From JAMXLO01 sp963819855 (GTDB taxonomy: Bacteria; Pseudomonadota; Alphaproteobacteria; Acetobacterales; Acetobacteraceae): a DNA stretch of 64,000 nt. Below are positions 17,748 through 27,323 of the stretch, piece by piece; the first letter of the stretch is position 1; each line of letters starts with the position of its first letter. The stretch spans positions 62,001 to 126,000 of the forward strand of contig CAWFYC010000040.1 of assembly GCA_963819855.1 (NCBI GenBank), given 5' to 3'. A model generated the notes under the pieces. That model did not search any database and was not told the DNA's origin. It saw only the letters and a program-made list of their open reading frames with translations. Both the position numbers and the translations under genes were made by a program.

Positions 17748-19271
17748 ATGACCGCACCGCCAGTCATCCGGCTGCATCCTGGCGATAGCGTGGTGATCGC
17801 GCGCGCCACGCTGCTGCCGGGAACACCTGTGGCCGATGGGGTTGCGGCGGCGGAGCGTATTCCCGCCGGCCACAAGGTGGCGGTGCGGCCGATTGCGACC
17901 GGCGAGCAGGTGCGACGCTACGGCCAGATCATCGGTTTCGCGTCGCGGCCAATCGCACCCGGCCGTCACGTGCACGTACAGAACTGCGAGATGGGTGACT
18001 TCGCGAAGGACTATGCCTACGGTGTCGATGCGAAGCCGACCGACTACGCCAATACGCCAGCGAGCTTCGACGGCATCCGCCGACCGGATGGTCGGGTGGC
18101 GACACGCAACTACATCGGCATCCTGACGAGCGTGAACTGCTCGGCGCATGTCGCGGGGCTGATCGCCGACGTGTTCCGACGCAACCCGTTCACCGGTGAC
18201 GATCCGCTGGCAGATTTTCCGAACGTCGACGGCGTGGTGGCGCTGACGCACAAGACCGGTTGCGGCATGACCGAGAGCGAACCACTGCGCGTGCTGCGTC
18301 GTACGCTGGCGGGCTATGCGCGGCACGCAAGTTTCTCGCACGTTGTCGTACTGGGCCTCGGCTGCGAGGTGAACCAGATCCGCGGCCTGATGGACGAACA
18401 GCGGCTGACCGACCGCATCCGCAACATGGACATCCAGTCGATGGGCGGTACACGGAAGACCGTGGAAGCCGGCGTCGCCTTCGTGAAGGAGGTGCTCGCG
18501 GAGGCAAACCGCGTGCACCGCGAACCGGTGCCGGCCAGCGAACTGACGGTGGCGCTGCAGTGCGGTGGTTCAGACGGGTATTCCGGCGTGTCCGCCAATC
18601 CGGCGCTCGGGGCGGCAAGCGATCTGCTGGTGCAGCACGGCGGCACGGTGATCCTGTCGGAGACGCCGGAGACCTATGGCGCGGAACACCTGCTGACACG
18701 CCGCGCGGTATCGCGTGAGGTTGGCGAGAAGCTCGTTTCATTGATGCGTTGGTGGGAGGATTACACGGCGCGCGAGGGCGCTGAGATGAACGCCAATCCC
18801 TCCCCAGGCAACAAGGCTGGCGGGCTGACCACGATCCTGGAGAAGTCGCTCGGCGCGATGGCGAAGGCGGGCAGCACCAATCTGGTCGATGTGGTGAACT
18901 ACGCCGAGGCGGTCACGGCTAAGGGCTTCGTGTTCATGGACACGCCAGGATACGACCCGGTGGCGGCGACCGGGCAGGTGGCGGGCGGCGCCAATTTGGT
19001 GTGCTTCACCACCGGCCGCGGCAGCGTGTTCGGCTGTAAGCCGTCGCCCTCGATCAAGCTGGCGACCAACACACCGATGTATCAACGGATGGAAGACGAT
19101 ATGGACGTGAACTGCGGCACGATCCTGGACGGCGACGAGACTGTGCAGCAGTGCGGCCAGCGCATCTTCGAGCTGATGCTGCGCGTCGCGTCAGGCGAGC
19201 GGACCAAAAGCGAGCAGTTTGACTTCGGCGCTGCAGAGTTCGCGCCGTGGGTGCTGGGCGCCACGATGTAG
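17748..19271 (+). CDS. UxaA/GarD-family sugar-acid dehydratase (altronate dehydratase-like)
   Basis: 507-residue iron-dependent dehydratase of the altronate/galactarate family. The N-terminal SAF domain (LHPGDSVVIARATLLPGTPV, through about residue 95) is followed by the large catalytic domain with conserved Cys motifs: RRPDGRVATRNYIGILTSVN, LTHKTGCGM, VLGLGCEVNQI, ALQCGGSDGYSG and RGSVFGCKPSPSIK. Length equals UxaA. Together with the upstream aldolase it forms a sugar-acid catabolic cassette; the exact substrate (altronate, galactarate or another) is not determinable. Confidence 0.9.
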   Translation: MTAPPVIRLHPGDSVVIARATLLPGTPVADGVAAAERIPAGHKVAVRPIATGEQVRRYGQIIGFASRPIAPGRHVHVQNCEMGDFAKDYAYGVDAKPTDYANTPASFDGIRRPDGRVATRNYIGILTSVNCSAHVAGLIADVFRRNPFTGDDPLADFPNVDGVVALTHKTGCGMTESEPLRVLRRTLAGYARHASFSHVVVLGLGCEVNQIRGLMDEQRLTDRIRNMDIQSMGGTRKTVEAGVAFVKEVLAEANRVHREPVPASELTVALQCGGSDGYSGVSANPALGAASDLLVQHGGTVILSETPETYGAEHLLTRRAVSREVGEKLVSLMRWWEDYTAREGAEMNANPSPGNKAGGLTTILEKSLGAMAKAGSTNLVDVVNYAEAVTAKGFVFMDTPGYDPVAATGQVAGGANLVCFTTGRGSVFGCKPSPSIKLATNTPMYQRMEDDMDVNCGTILDGDETVQQCGQRIFELMLRVASGERTKSEQFDFGAAEFAPWVLGATM

Positions 19272-19365
19272 GGCTGGCGAACGGCGGGGGATTTTCGCCC
19301 GCTGGTATTACTCCCCGGTTTCCAGCTACGCTCCACCCCAGCCGCCAATGCAGAGGGAGAAGTCC

Positions 19366-19905
19366 ATGACCACGCAGACCAAGGGCCGGATCCGTCACGT
19401 CGCGCTGAGCGTCGAGGATCCCTGGGAGACCGCCGAATTCTACAAGCAGGCCGTTGGCCTACAGGAAGTTACCGAGCTCGACGGCCCGCTGGCCGAGGGC
19501 GTGTTCCTGACCGATGGGGTGATCAACCTCGCTATCCTCCACTTCAAGAGTGACGAGGCTGCGCAGGGCACCGGCAAGGATTTCGTCGGCATCCATCACA
19601 TCGGTTTCTGGGTCGATGACGTGGTGGAGCAAGGCAAGATTGCGCGGAATGCGGGTGCCACCTGGATCATGGGCGACCCGAATAATCCGGACGGCTACGA
19701 AGTGAAGCACACCGACCTGTCAGGCATCATCTTCGACATCGCTGCACATGGCTGGGCCGGATCGCAGAAGAATCCGGGCGCCGACGACAACGTCGTGCAC
19801 CCAAATCCGCGGCGTCGGCTGGCAAAGTTCGACGAGCGGCGTGCGCGCGCCCAGGCGAAGATTGCGTCGATGGGGGCGAAAGAAGTAGCGACCGCGGCAG
19901 AGTGA
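19366..19905 (+). CDS. VOC/glyoxalase superfamily protein
   Basis: 179 residues with a single vicinal-oxygen-chelate module: RIRHVALSVEDPWETAEFYK at the start, then FVGIHHIGFWVDD and NNPDGYEVKHTDLSGIIFD. The histidines and glutamate suit a metal site. The ATG at 19366 has an AGAGGGAGA ribosome site. It follows the UxaA-family gene on the same strand after 94 bases and may handle a pathway intermediate, for example as an epimerase or lyase. No specific reaction can be assigned. Confidence 0.82.
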   Translation: MTTQTKGRIRHVALSVEDPWETAEFYKQAVGLQEVTELDGPLAEGVFLTDGVINLAILHFKSDEAAQGTGKDFVGIHHIGFWVDDVVEQGKIARNAGATWIMGDPNNPDGYEVKHTDLSGIIFDIAAHGWAGSQKNPGADDNVVHPNPRRRLAKFDERRARAQAKIASMGAKEVATAAE

Positions 19906-19937
19906 TGCACTCGGAGCGCGACAGATCGAAGGTCTGA

Positions 19938-19979
19938 CGGGACGCCAGCGCTTTCCGAACGGAGGACGCTGGCGTCCCG
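19938..19979. terminator. Strong hairpin between convergent genes
   Basis: A perfect 13-base-pair stem: CGGGACGCCAGCG at 19938-19950 pairs with CGCTGGCGTCCCG at 19967-19979 around a 16-base loop. It sits in the 93-base gap between the convergent VOC and aqpZ genes. No long T-run follows on either strand. It most likely acts as a bidirectional terminator or transcript-end stabiliser. Confidence 0.6.
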
Positions 19980-19998
19980 GTACCCTGCTGTGTCCGAC

Positions 19999-20697
19999 CT
20001 ACTCCGTCGGCTCGTGCAGCCAGCGCGTGACCAGGCCGGCGATCACCGCACCGACGATCGGCGCGAGCCAGAACAGCCAGAGCTGCGACACGTACTCGCC
20101 GCCAGCGAACAGTGCCGGCCCGGTGCTGCGTGCCGGATTGACCGACGTGTTGGTCACCGGGATCGACACCAGATGGATCAACGTCAGGCCGAGCCCGATC
20201 GGAATGCCGGCAAACCCCACCGCCGCGCCCTTCGAGGTGCAGCCGATGATGATCAACAGGAAGAAGAACGTCATCAGCACTTCCATCAGGAGGCACGACG
20301 TGAGGCTATACTTGCCGGGGCTGAGTGCCCCGTAGCCATTTGCAGCGAACCCGCCGGGCACCCAATCGGGCTTTCCCGATGCGATCAAGTACAGCACCGC
20401 CGCGGCCACGATCGCTCCGATCACCTGCGCGACGACGTACGGAATGACGTCCCCAGCACTGCATCGTTTGCCGGCCCACAAACCAATGGTCACGGCGGGA
20501 TTGAAGTGGCCGCCGGAGATGTGCCCCACCGCATAGGCCATCGTCAGCACGGTCAGGCCGAACGCCAACGCGACGCCGAGGAACCCGATCCCAAGTGCGG
20601 GAGGAAATACCGCCGCCAGCACGGCGCTGCCGCAGCCGGCGAAGGTCAGCCAGAAGGTGCCGAAGAACTCGGCACCGGCACGGCGGGTCATGTCCAT
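19999..20697 (-). CDS. aqpZ: Aquaporin Z (water channel)
   Basis: Six-helix major intrinsic protein of 232 residues, close to E. coli AqpZ length. Both NPA boxes are present (HISGGHFNPAVTIGL and TSVNPARSTGPA). The selectivity filter reads as a water channel: His in LTLIHLVSIP, Thr in NTSVNPAR and the Arg after NPA. The ATG at 20697 has an AGAGGGAAACG ribosome site, so the longer upstream frame is rejected. It is separated from the decayed desaturase by 55 bases. Confidence 0.94.
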   Translation of the reverse strand: MDMTRRAGAEFFGTFWLTFAGCGSAVLAAVFPPALGIGFLGVALAFGLTVLTMAYAVGHISGGHFNPAVTIGLWAGKRCSAGDVIPYVVAQVIGAIVAAAVLYLIASGKPDWVPGGFAANGYGALSPGKYSLTSCLLMEVLMTFFFLLIIIGCTSKGAAVGFAGIPIGLGLTLIHLVSIPVTNTSVNPARSTGPALFAGGEYVSQLWLFWLAPIVGAVIAGLVTRWLHEPTE

Positions 20698-20752
20698 GAT
20701 CGTTTCCCTCTGATGGTTGACGGCGCCGGCCAGACCGTTCAGCCGCCTGCAG

Positions 20753-21503
20753 TTATGCCCGATTCGCAAGTTTTTGTATCACACTGGCATTCCAACGCAC
20801 ATAGCCGCGCTGGACAAAGCCCAACTTGTCACGGACCAGCGTGTGCGCATCGGCCAGGCGGTGGAATGGGATCGATGGATACAGATGGTGCTCGGCGTGG
20901 TACGGCACACATCAGCAGGCGCACCGCTGCGTTGGTCAGTGTGGTGCGCGTGTTGGTCAGCCCGTTGCGGTCGATCGCGCACCCCGTGTGCTCCGCCAGC
21001 ACATAGGCGCGCAGGAATGGCTGGCAAAGGAGCTGCGGCAGGATCCAGTAGACAAACGGCGTCTCCCAGCCAACCAGTATTCCCGACACCAAAGAACCAC
21101 CGACCATCACCGCGCTCATCGCCCGCACACTGCGGATGATCGACGGCGCGGCCTGCTGCGACACATATGGATAGCGGCTCAGATCGCCGCGCCAGCAATC
21201 GGCGATTACCAACAGGCGCAGCCGCCGGTAGGGCGCACCGAGTATGCGTCTGACGTAGGCACGCAGATTGTTTGGCACTTCCATGTCAAGTTCGGGATCC
21301 TGCCGGGGGATCTGTGTGTGGCGATGATGCGCGAAGTGGAACGCCGTGTAGAAGTGAAGATTGAGCAACGACGGACACGCGGCCAGCCAGCCGGTGCCAG
21401 CCAGCAATGCAACATGGATGACCAGCCGCCGCGCACCCTGGGCATTGCCGCGCCCGGACAGCGCGCGCAGTTCGGCAGGGCTGAGGACGCGATCGGAGAC
21501 CAT
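20753..21503 (-). pseudogene. Fatty acid desaturase, decayed (internal deletion and frameshift)
   Basis: Remnant of a membrane di-iron fatty acid desaturase. The second histidine box (FHFAHHRHTQ) is intact. The third (VPYHAEHHLYPSIPFHRLAD) is present but in a different frame, entered near 20911 where about five bases appear lost just after LLM. The first box (HETxH type) and its membrane hairpin are missing: GTGWLAA runs straight to the region before box two, a gap of roughly 45-50 residues against the usual architecture. The C-terminal frame ends at 20753. With two unrelated lesions this looks like a true pseudogene. Confidence 0.75.
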
Positions 21504-21538
21504 GCTCATGCTCGGGTAGGTCAGCAAGTATTATGCCA

Positions 21539-22939
21539 TCAAGCCGGCGGCGGCCATGCGCGCAGCCGCCTCGCCTGGAACACCGCCACTGCTTGCAGCG
21601 TGCGTCCGGCATGGCGGATCGACGCATCGGGCAGCCGCTCAATGCTGTCGAACACGGGAGCTAACTCGGCAGCTGCCCGCTCGCCGTGCTCGGGAGCCAG
21701 GATCAGCACGTCGGCACCGATGAAGTGCACCGGCGACCAGGCAATGCCGAACTGCCGGGCATCGCGGCTGAGCCCAAGCGTCGTCACCTCGGGACCGAGC
21801 GCGTAGGCGATCTTCCCGGCATCGCGCCAGTCCGGCACGCCAACGATCGTGCCGGCCCGCAGCAGGCCGCGGGCGGCAAGTTCGTCGCGCAGCGAGCCCC
21901 AATCGACCGCGTCGGCATCGGGGTCGTTGCGCATGACGGCGGCGATGGCAGGATGCATCCAGTCGAACCGGACCTGGGTCGCGACCATCACCATACCGAG
22001 AACCACGAAGGTGGCGGTTCCCGCCAACAGGCGCCGGACCGCCGGCTGATTCAATCGACCCGCGACCGCGTCACCCAACAGCGGAAAGAGCATCAGATAG
22101 CCGGGCGCCGCCCAGTGGAACAGCACCCGCTGGCTCGACCAGGCGGAGACCGCCGCGAACACAACAATTGGCGGAGCGGCCAGGCAGCACAACAGCCACG
22201 ACCGCCACTCGGTCGGACCGCGACGCAGCGCCACCACGAAAGCCGCCATCATCGGCAGCCAGAGCCACGGCAGCACGAACAGCGCCTCGCCGGCCAGCGT
22301 AACCAGCGGGGCAAGCGGCCGGAGGTGCGTGCCGGCAGCGCGCCCCGCCTGAAAGCTGAACGAGGCCCAGCCATGCGCTGCATTCGATGCCAGCACCGGC
22401 ACGAACATCAACAACGCGACCAAGGCAGCGAGCCATGGTTTCGATGTTGCCAGCAAGTGCCGATGGCGCGGGCTCGACAGTAGATACAGAACCGCACCTG
22501 CCACAGTCAGCACCGCCGAGTATTTCGACAGCAGTGCCAGACCCGCGCAAATCCCGGCTCCAAGCCACCATGCCAGTGCACCGCGTTCCAGCGCCTGCAC
22601 GAGGCAGAGAGCGGCGCCCAGTAGCGCGCAATCCAACGGCCCGTCGGGCAGCACCCAGGTGCCGGTGGTCACCCCGAACACCGGCGACAGGTTCAGCAGC
22701 ACTGCCGCCCACAATCCTGCTTGGGCGTCGGTGATCGCCGCGCCGAGCCGGTACATCAGCCAGGTCGATAGCGCGAACAGCGCAATGAACGGCAGGCGCA
22801 CCGCGATCGCCGCCTCGCTGCCGAACAGATGCGCGGCACCCCAGCTCAGCCACCACGCCGCCGGAGGATGGTCGTAATATCCGAGGCTCAGCACGCGGCC
22901 CGACGCGACCATGTAGCTTTCGTCCACGCCAAGCCCCAA
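21539..22939 (-). CDS. GT39/ArnT-like membrane glycosyltransferase
   Basis: Polytopic inner-membrane glycosyltransferase of the dolichyl-phosphate-mannose mannosyltransferase/ArnT type, which uses polyprenyl-phosphate sugars on the periplasmic side. The early motif LGVDESYMVASGR contains the catalytic-type Asp-Glu, followed by GYYDHPPAAWWLSW and about ten hydrophobic segments, then a soluble C-terminal domain. The only standard in-frame start is a TTG at 22939. Family-like sequence (IILLLILVGTALRLAF) extends upstream to about 22985, so translation may begin at a CTG there or an indel hides the true start. The acceptor is unknown. Confidence 0.8.
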   Translation of the reverse strand: MGLGVDESYMVASGRVLSLGYYDHPPAAWWLSWGAAHLFGSEAAIAVRLPFIALFALSTWLMYRLGAAITDAQAGLWAAVLLNLSPVFGVTTGTWVLPDGPLDCALLGAALCLVQALERGALAWWLGAGICAGLALLSKYSAVLTVAGAVLYLLSSPRHRHLLATSKPWLAALVALLMFVPVLASNAAHGWASFSFQAGRAAGTHLRPLAPLVTLAGEALFVLPWLWLPMMAAFVVALRRGPTEWRSWLLCCLAAPPIVVFAAVSAWSSQRVLFHWAAPGYLMLFPLLGDAVAGRLNQPAVRRLLAGTATFVVLGMVMVATQVRFDWMHPAIAAVMRNDPDADAVDWGSLRDELAARGLLRAGTIVGVPDWRDAGKIAYALGPEVTTLGLSRDARQFGIAWSPVHFIGADVLILAPEHGERAAAELAPVFDSIERLPDASIRHAGRTLQAVAVFQARRLRAWPPPA

Positions 22940-23000
22940 AGTCGCGCCGAACGCCAGGCGCAGCGCTGTCCCGACGAGGATCAGCAGCAGGATGATGGTG

Positions 23001-24146
23001 CTAGACGCCGCCCCACACCTCGCGCGCCACCTCGATGCAGAGGCGCAGCTTCGCCCACTGCTCCTCCTCGGTCAGCGTGTTGCCTTCCTCGGTGCTGGCG
23101 AAGCCGCATTGCGGCGACAGCGCAAGCTGCTCGAGCGGCAGGTATTTCGCCGCCTGGTCGATTCGTCGCTTCAGTTCGTCCTTGCTCTCGAGCGCGCCCG
23201 ACTTGCTGGTCACCAGTCCAAGCACCACCACCTTGTGCCCGCGAGGCACGAAGCGCAGCGGCTCGAAACCGCCGGCGCGGTCGCTGTCATACTCCATGAA
23301 ATACGCATCGGAATTGATCTGGTTGAACAGCACCTCGGCCACCGGTTCGTAACCGCCGGAAGCAACCCAATGCGAGCGAAAATTACCGCGGCAGAGATGC
23401 ATGCTGATCACCATGTCATCCGGCCGCCCCTCGATCGCGCGGTTCAGCATGCCGGCGTAGATCGCGAGTAGGTTCTCGACATGCTCGCCACGCGCCTTCA
23501 GTCCGGCGATCTGCTCCGGATCGCACAGATAAGCGATGTTCACCTCATCGAGCTGCAGATACCGGCAGCCGGCCGCGCCGAACGCCGCCACTGCCTTGTT
23601 GTACGCCTCGCCGAGGTCCGCGAAGAACCCATCCATATCCGGATAGGTCTTCGCGTCGATCGCGCGGCGTCCGCCGCGGAAATGCACCACCGACGGTGAC
23701 GGAATGGTCATCTTCGGCACTGCGCTCTTCACGTGGTCGCCGACGAACCGGAAGTCGTCCAGCATGACAGGCTTGGTCCAGCCGATTCGCCTGGTAACGC
23801 GCAGTGCATGCTGGATTGGCACCCCGCCCTTGAACTGTATCTTCTCCTCCGGCTCGTAGAGCTCGACACCGTCCAGGCCAGAAACAAAATCGTAGTGCCA
23901 ATAGGCACGCCGGTACTCGCCATCGGTCGCGGCGCGCAGCCCCAGTTCCTCCTGCTTGCGAATCGCCGCCACGATGCAGCGATCCTCAACCTCGCGCAGC
24001 ACGCCGGCAGACAGCGTCCCTGCCTTGCGTGCCGCGCGTGCCTCGGCCAACTCGCGAGGACGCAGCAGGCTGCCCACATGGTCGGCACGGAACGGCGGCA
24101 GGCTGCGAGGCCCGACACGGACCTGCGTGGCACCCGACGTGGACAT
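23001..24146 (-). CDS. MetE C-terminal-like methyltransferase (cobalamin-independent methionine synthase family)
   Basis: 381-residue single-barrel protein related to the catalytic half of MetE. All four zinc ligands are present in order: His and Cys in ISMHLCRGN, Glu in YFMEYDSD, and Cys in LSPQCGFAS. It begins FRADHVGSLLRPREL, typical of this short subgroup, which lacks the MetE N-terminal half. Members act on varied thiols and some are annotated as methionine synthase II, so the acceptor is uncertain. AGGAGGG precedes the ATG. Confidence 0.82.
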   Translation of the reverse strand: MSTSGATQVRVGPRSLPPFRADHVGSLLRPRELAEARAARKAGTLSAGVLREVEDRCIVAAIRKQEELGLRAATDGEYRRAYWHYDFVSGLDGVELYEPEEKIQFKGGVPIQHALRVTRRIGWTKPVMLDDFRFVGDHVKSAVPKMTIPSPSVVHFRGGRRAIDAKTYPDMDGFFADLGEAYNKAVAAFGAAGCRYLQLDEVNIAYLCDPEQIAGLKARGEHVENLLAIYAGMLNRAIEGRPDDMVISMHLCRGNFRSHWVASGGYEPVAEVLFNQINSDAYFMEYDSDRAGGFEPLRFVPRGHKVVVLGLVTSKSGALESKDELKRRIDQAAKYLPLEQLALSPQCGFASTEEGNTLTEEEQWAKLRLCIEVAREVWGGV

Positions 24147-24297
24147 TGGAACGCCCTCCTGAATTGCCCACCGTATGTCCTAGCGCCTGGGCAAGCGCAT
24201 GAAAACCGCCAATGGTGTGCCATGGACCGCCGGCGCCCGAACGACTATCACACGCCGCCCGTCTCCGCCGGGCCGACACACTGACACGACCCGGACG

Positions 24298-26889
24298 ATG
24301 TTCAACCGCCTGATAGTCGGATTGGCCGAATTCAGCCGTCGCCGCGCACTCGCTGTGGCGGTGGGCGGCCTGTTGCTGGCGGTGCTGTCCGCCTTCTATG
24401 CAGTGACCCACCTGGATGTCACCACGGACACTGACCGCATGTTCTCCAGCAGCCTGCCGTGGCGGCAGCAGGCCGAGGAGCTGAACAAGGACTTCCCACA
24501 GTTCAACGGCCTCCTGGTGGCGGTGATCGATGCACGTGAGCCAGAGCAGGCGGACGCTACAGCCGCCGCGTTGACCGGTGCGCTGGCAAAGGATCACGCA
24601 CACTTCATCTCGGTCCGCCGGCCGGATGCATCGCCCTTCCTGCGCAAGGAGGGGCTGCTGTTCCTCGACACGAAACAATTGACCGACCTGATGGACCGCA
24701 CCATCGATGCGCAACCGTTTCTCGGCCAGTTGGTCGCCGATCCCACCGCGCGCGGGCTGTTCTCCGCGCTTTCGCTGCTCGGCATGGGCGTAACCAAGGG
24801 CGACGTCGATCTCGGACCGTATTTCGCTTCGCTCGAGGCGTTTCACCACGCGATAGCCGATGCCCTGTCGGGTCATCCACGCCCGCTGTCATGGCAGGCG
24901 CTGCTGGGTGGCAGCGAAATCAACGACCTTGCAGGCAAATATACCTTTGTGTTGGCGCAGCCGAAGCTCGACTTCGGCGCGCTACAACCGGGGGGCGAAG
25001 CAACCGCGGCGATGCGCACCATCATTGCCGGCCTGGAGTTCGTGAAATCGGGCGCCGCGCACGTGCGCATCACCGGCCAGGTCGCATTGGCGGATGAGGA
25101 GTTTGCCTCCGTCGTGCAGGGTGCGGTGGTCGGCCTGATCGGCAGCGTCTTGCTCATCACGCTTTGGCTATTCCTCGCCGTCCAGACCTGGCGTCTGATC
25201 TTGCCGATCCTGGCCACACTCGGGCTTGGTCTGACGTTGACATTGCTGTTCGCCTCGGTGGCGGTTGGCACGCTCAACCTGGTGTCGGTGGGTTTCGGTA
25301 TCCTGTTCGTCGGGATCGCGGTGGACTTCGCTATCCAGTTCTCGGTGCGCTATCGCGAACGGCGATTCGAATATCCCGACCCGGCCGAGGCGATGCGACA
25401 GAACGCAGAACGCACCGGAGTTCAGATCCTGGTTGCCGCGGTGGCGACGTCGGCCGGCTTTCTCGGCTTTGTGCCGACGGACTTTTCCGGCGTGGCGGAA
25501 CTTGGCCTGATCGCTGGCGTCGGCATGTTGATTGCCTTCGTCTGCACGCTGGGTTTCCTCCCCGCGGTTATCACGCTGTGCCGTCCGCGCGGTGAGGAGG
25601 CGGTGGTCGGCTTCTCGTGGCTGGCACCGTTCGATCCGATCTTCGCGCGGCATCGCCGGCCGATTCTTGCGGTATGCGTGGCCCTTGCAGTACTCGCGCT
25701 CGCGGTTTCGCCGAGGCTCGAATTCGATTCCGATCCACTGCACACCAAGAACCCGAACACCGAGGCAATGCGCACACTGTACGATCTGATGGACAATCCG
25801 GTCACCAATCCTTACAGCATCAGCCTCATCGAACCGACCGTCGCGGCCGCTGAGGCGCTGAAGGCGAAACTTGTGAAGCTGCCCACCGTGTCGAAGGTGA
25901 TCGACATCCAGAGCTTCGTACCGGATGACCAGCAGGCGAAGCTCGCGATCATCGCTGACGCCAACTCGATCCTGACGCCAACGCTGTTGCCGCACGCACC
26001 GGCCGCGCCGATCACGCCCGATCAGATCCGGCTGGCGGCGAAGACTGCGCTGGCGCAGATCGATCCGGCATTGGCCAAGTTGCCTCGGGACCATCCGCTT
26101 GCGGCGATCGCCGCCGACCTGCACGGCCTGCTGACCGCGAACGACAATGTCCTGTTTGCCACTGATCGTGCGCTGACACGCTTCCTGCCGGACCAACTGG
26201 ACCGGCTGCGCACCGTGTTGAACGCTGAGCCGGTGATGCTCGCCTCGATTCCGCTCGACGTCGCGGACGACTGGCGGCTGTCCGATGGCCGCGCGCGTGT
26301 GCAGGTTCTGTCCACGCCGCAGGCGCGCACCAGCAAGGGTCTGCAGCAGTTTGTCGAGGAGGTGACACAGATCGCGCCGAACGCGGGCGGCTCGGCGGTA
26401 ACCATTGAAGCGACCAGCGAAACCATCGTCAGTGCCTTCCGTAATGCGGCGTTGATCGCGATCGTATCGATCACGGTTATCTTGCTGATGGCGTTGCGCC
26501 GGGTGCTGGATGTCGGCCTGGTGCTCGCCCCGCTGATCCTGTCGGCTCTGCTGACACTGCTGGTGGCAGTGCTGCTGCCGCTGCCGCTCAACTTCGCCAA
26601 CATCATCGCGCTGCCGCTGCTGCTAGGCGTCGGCGTGTCGTTCAACATCTACTTCGTGATGAACTGGCGGGCCGGACGGCGGGCGATCCTCGGGTCGGCG
26701 ACCGCGCGAGCCATAGTGTTCTCGGCCCTGACCACCGGAACAGCGTTCGGTTCGCTCGCGCTGTCCGAGCATCCCGGCACCGCGAGCATGGGTCGGCTGT
26801 TGCTGATCAGCCTGGCCTGCACGTTGCTTGCCAGCCTGGTGTTCATTCCTGCGCTGCTCTCAAGCGTGCATGCGCGAACCGGACGTTAA
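24298..26889 (+). CDS. hpnN: Hopanoid-associated RND (MMPL-type) transporter HpnN
   Basis: RND-family inner-membrane protein of 863 residues proposed to move hopanoids to the outer membrane. It has the two-fold RND layout: helix 1 at about 17-37, a first periplasmic domain beginning TDTDRMFSSSLPWRQQAEEL, a five-helix block with FGILFVGIAVDFAIQFSVRY, a second periplasmic domain, and a final helix block ending LVFIPALL. These fit HpnN. The start at 24298 is chosen because the upstream extension is hydrophilic and atypical. No other hpn genes lie in the window. Confidence 0.87.
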   Translation: MFNRLIVGLAEFSRRRALAVAVGGLLLAVLSAFYAVTHLDVTTDTDRMFSSSLPWRQQAEELNKDFPQFNGLLVAVIDAREPEQADATAAALTGALAKDHAHFISVRRPDASPFLRKEGLLFLDTKQLTDLMDRTIDAQPFLGQLVADPTARGLFSALSLLGMGVTKGDVDLGPYFASLEAFHHAIADALSGHPRPLSWQALLGGSEINDLAGKYTFVLAQPKLDFGALQPGGEATAAMRTIIAGLEFVKSGAAHVRITGQVALADEEFASVVQGAVVGLIGSVLLITLWLFLAVQTWRLILPILATLGLGLTLTLLFASVAVGTLNLVSVGFGILFVGIAVDFAIQFSVRYRERRFEYPDPAEAMRQNAERTGVQILVAAVATSAGFLGFVPTDFSGVAELGLIAGVGMLIAFVCTLGFLPAVITLCRPRGEEAVVGFSWLAPFDPIFARHRRPILAVCVALAVLALAVSPRLEFDSDPLHTKNPNTEAMRTLYDLMDNPVTNPYSISLIEPTVAAAEALKAKLVKLPTVSKVIDIQSFVPDDQQAKLAIIADANSILTPTLLPHAPAAPITPDQIRLAAKTALAQIDPALAKLPRDHPLAAIAADLHGLLTANDNVLFATDRALTRFLPDQLDRLRTVLNAEPVMLASIPLDVADDWRLSDGRARVQVLSTPQARTSKGLQQFVEEVTQIAPNAGGSAVTIEATSETIVSAFRNAALIAIVSITVILLMALRRVLDVGLVLAPLILSALLTLLVAVLLPLPLNFANIIALPLLLGVGVSFNIYFVMNWRAGRRAILGSATARAIVFSALTTGTAFGSLALSEHPGTASMGRLLLISLACTLLASLVFIPALLSSVHARTGR

Positions 26890-26912
26890 CCGCTCGAGCA
26901 GATACTGGGGTT

Positions 26913-27215
26913 ATGCCTATCGTGCTTGTGGCGTTGCTGCTGGCTTTTGCGTTGAATTACGCGGCCGCCCAGCCAGCGGATTGTCCCACCGAGGCGGCGA
27001 CCGGCCCGATGCTGCCGTTGGCGCTGGACCTGGCAGGTAAGAGGAACGGCGTGCCCCCTGGCACGACGGGGCAGGCCTATGTCGCGGTCCCGTTGACTCC
27101 ACCCGGGATCGCGTGTCGCGACGCACCGCCGCCGCCGGCCGACGTCCTGCATGGCGAGCCGGGCGATCTGCTGCGCGGGCCAGGGACGCCACACGTGAGG
27201 GTCGAGGTGCAATGA
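26913..27215 (+). CDS. Small secreted protein of unknown function
   Basis: 100 residues with a good Sec signal (MPIVLVALLLAFALNYAAAQ, cleavage likely after AAA). The mature part has two cysteines that could form a disulphide and proline-rich stretches (PPPPADV). It follows hpnN by 23 bases on the same strand and could be co-transcribed. No family was recognised. Confidence 0.55.
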   Translation: MPIVLVALLLAFALNYAAAQPADCPTEAATGPMLPLALDLAGKRNGVPPGTTGQAYVAVPLTPPGIACRDAPPPPADVLHGEPGDLLRGPGTPHVRVEVQ

Positions 27216-27323
27216 GGTCGCTTATGCGGCCCCACACAGCCTTGTGACACGACAACGGTTGCCCACTACCGGTTCGCGTGCCCAACTGAACCGCTAAACC
27301 GTGTCGCCGGTGAGGATATCCCC

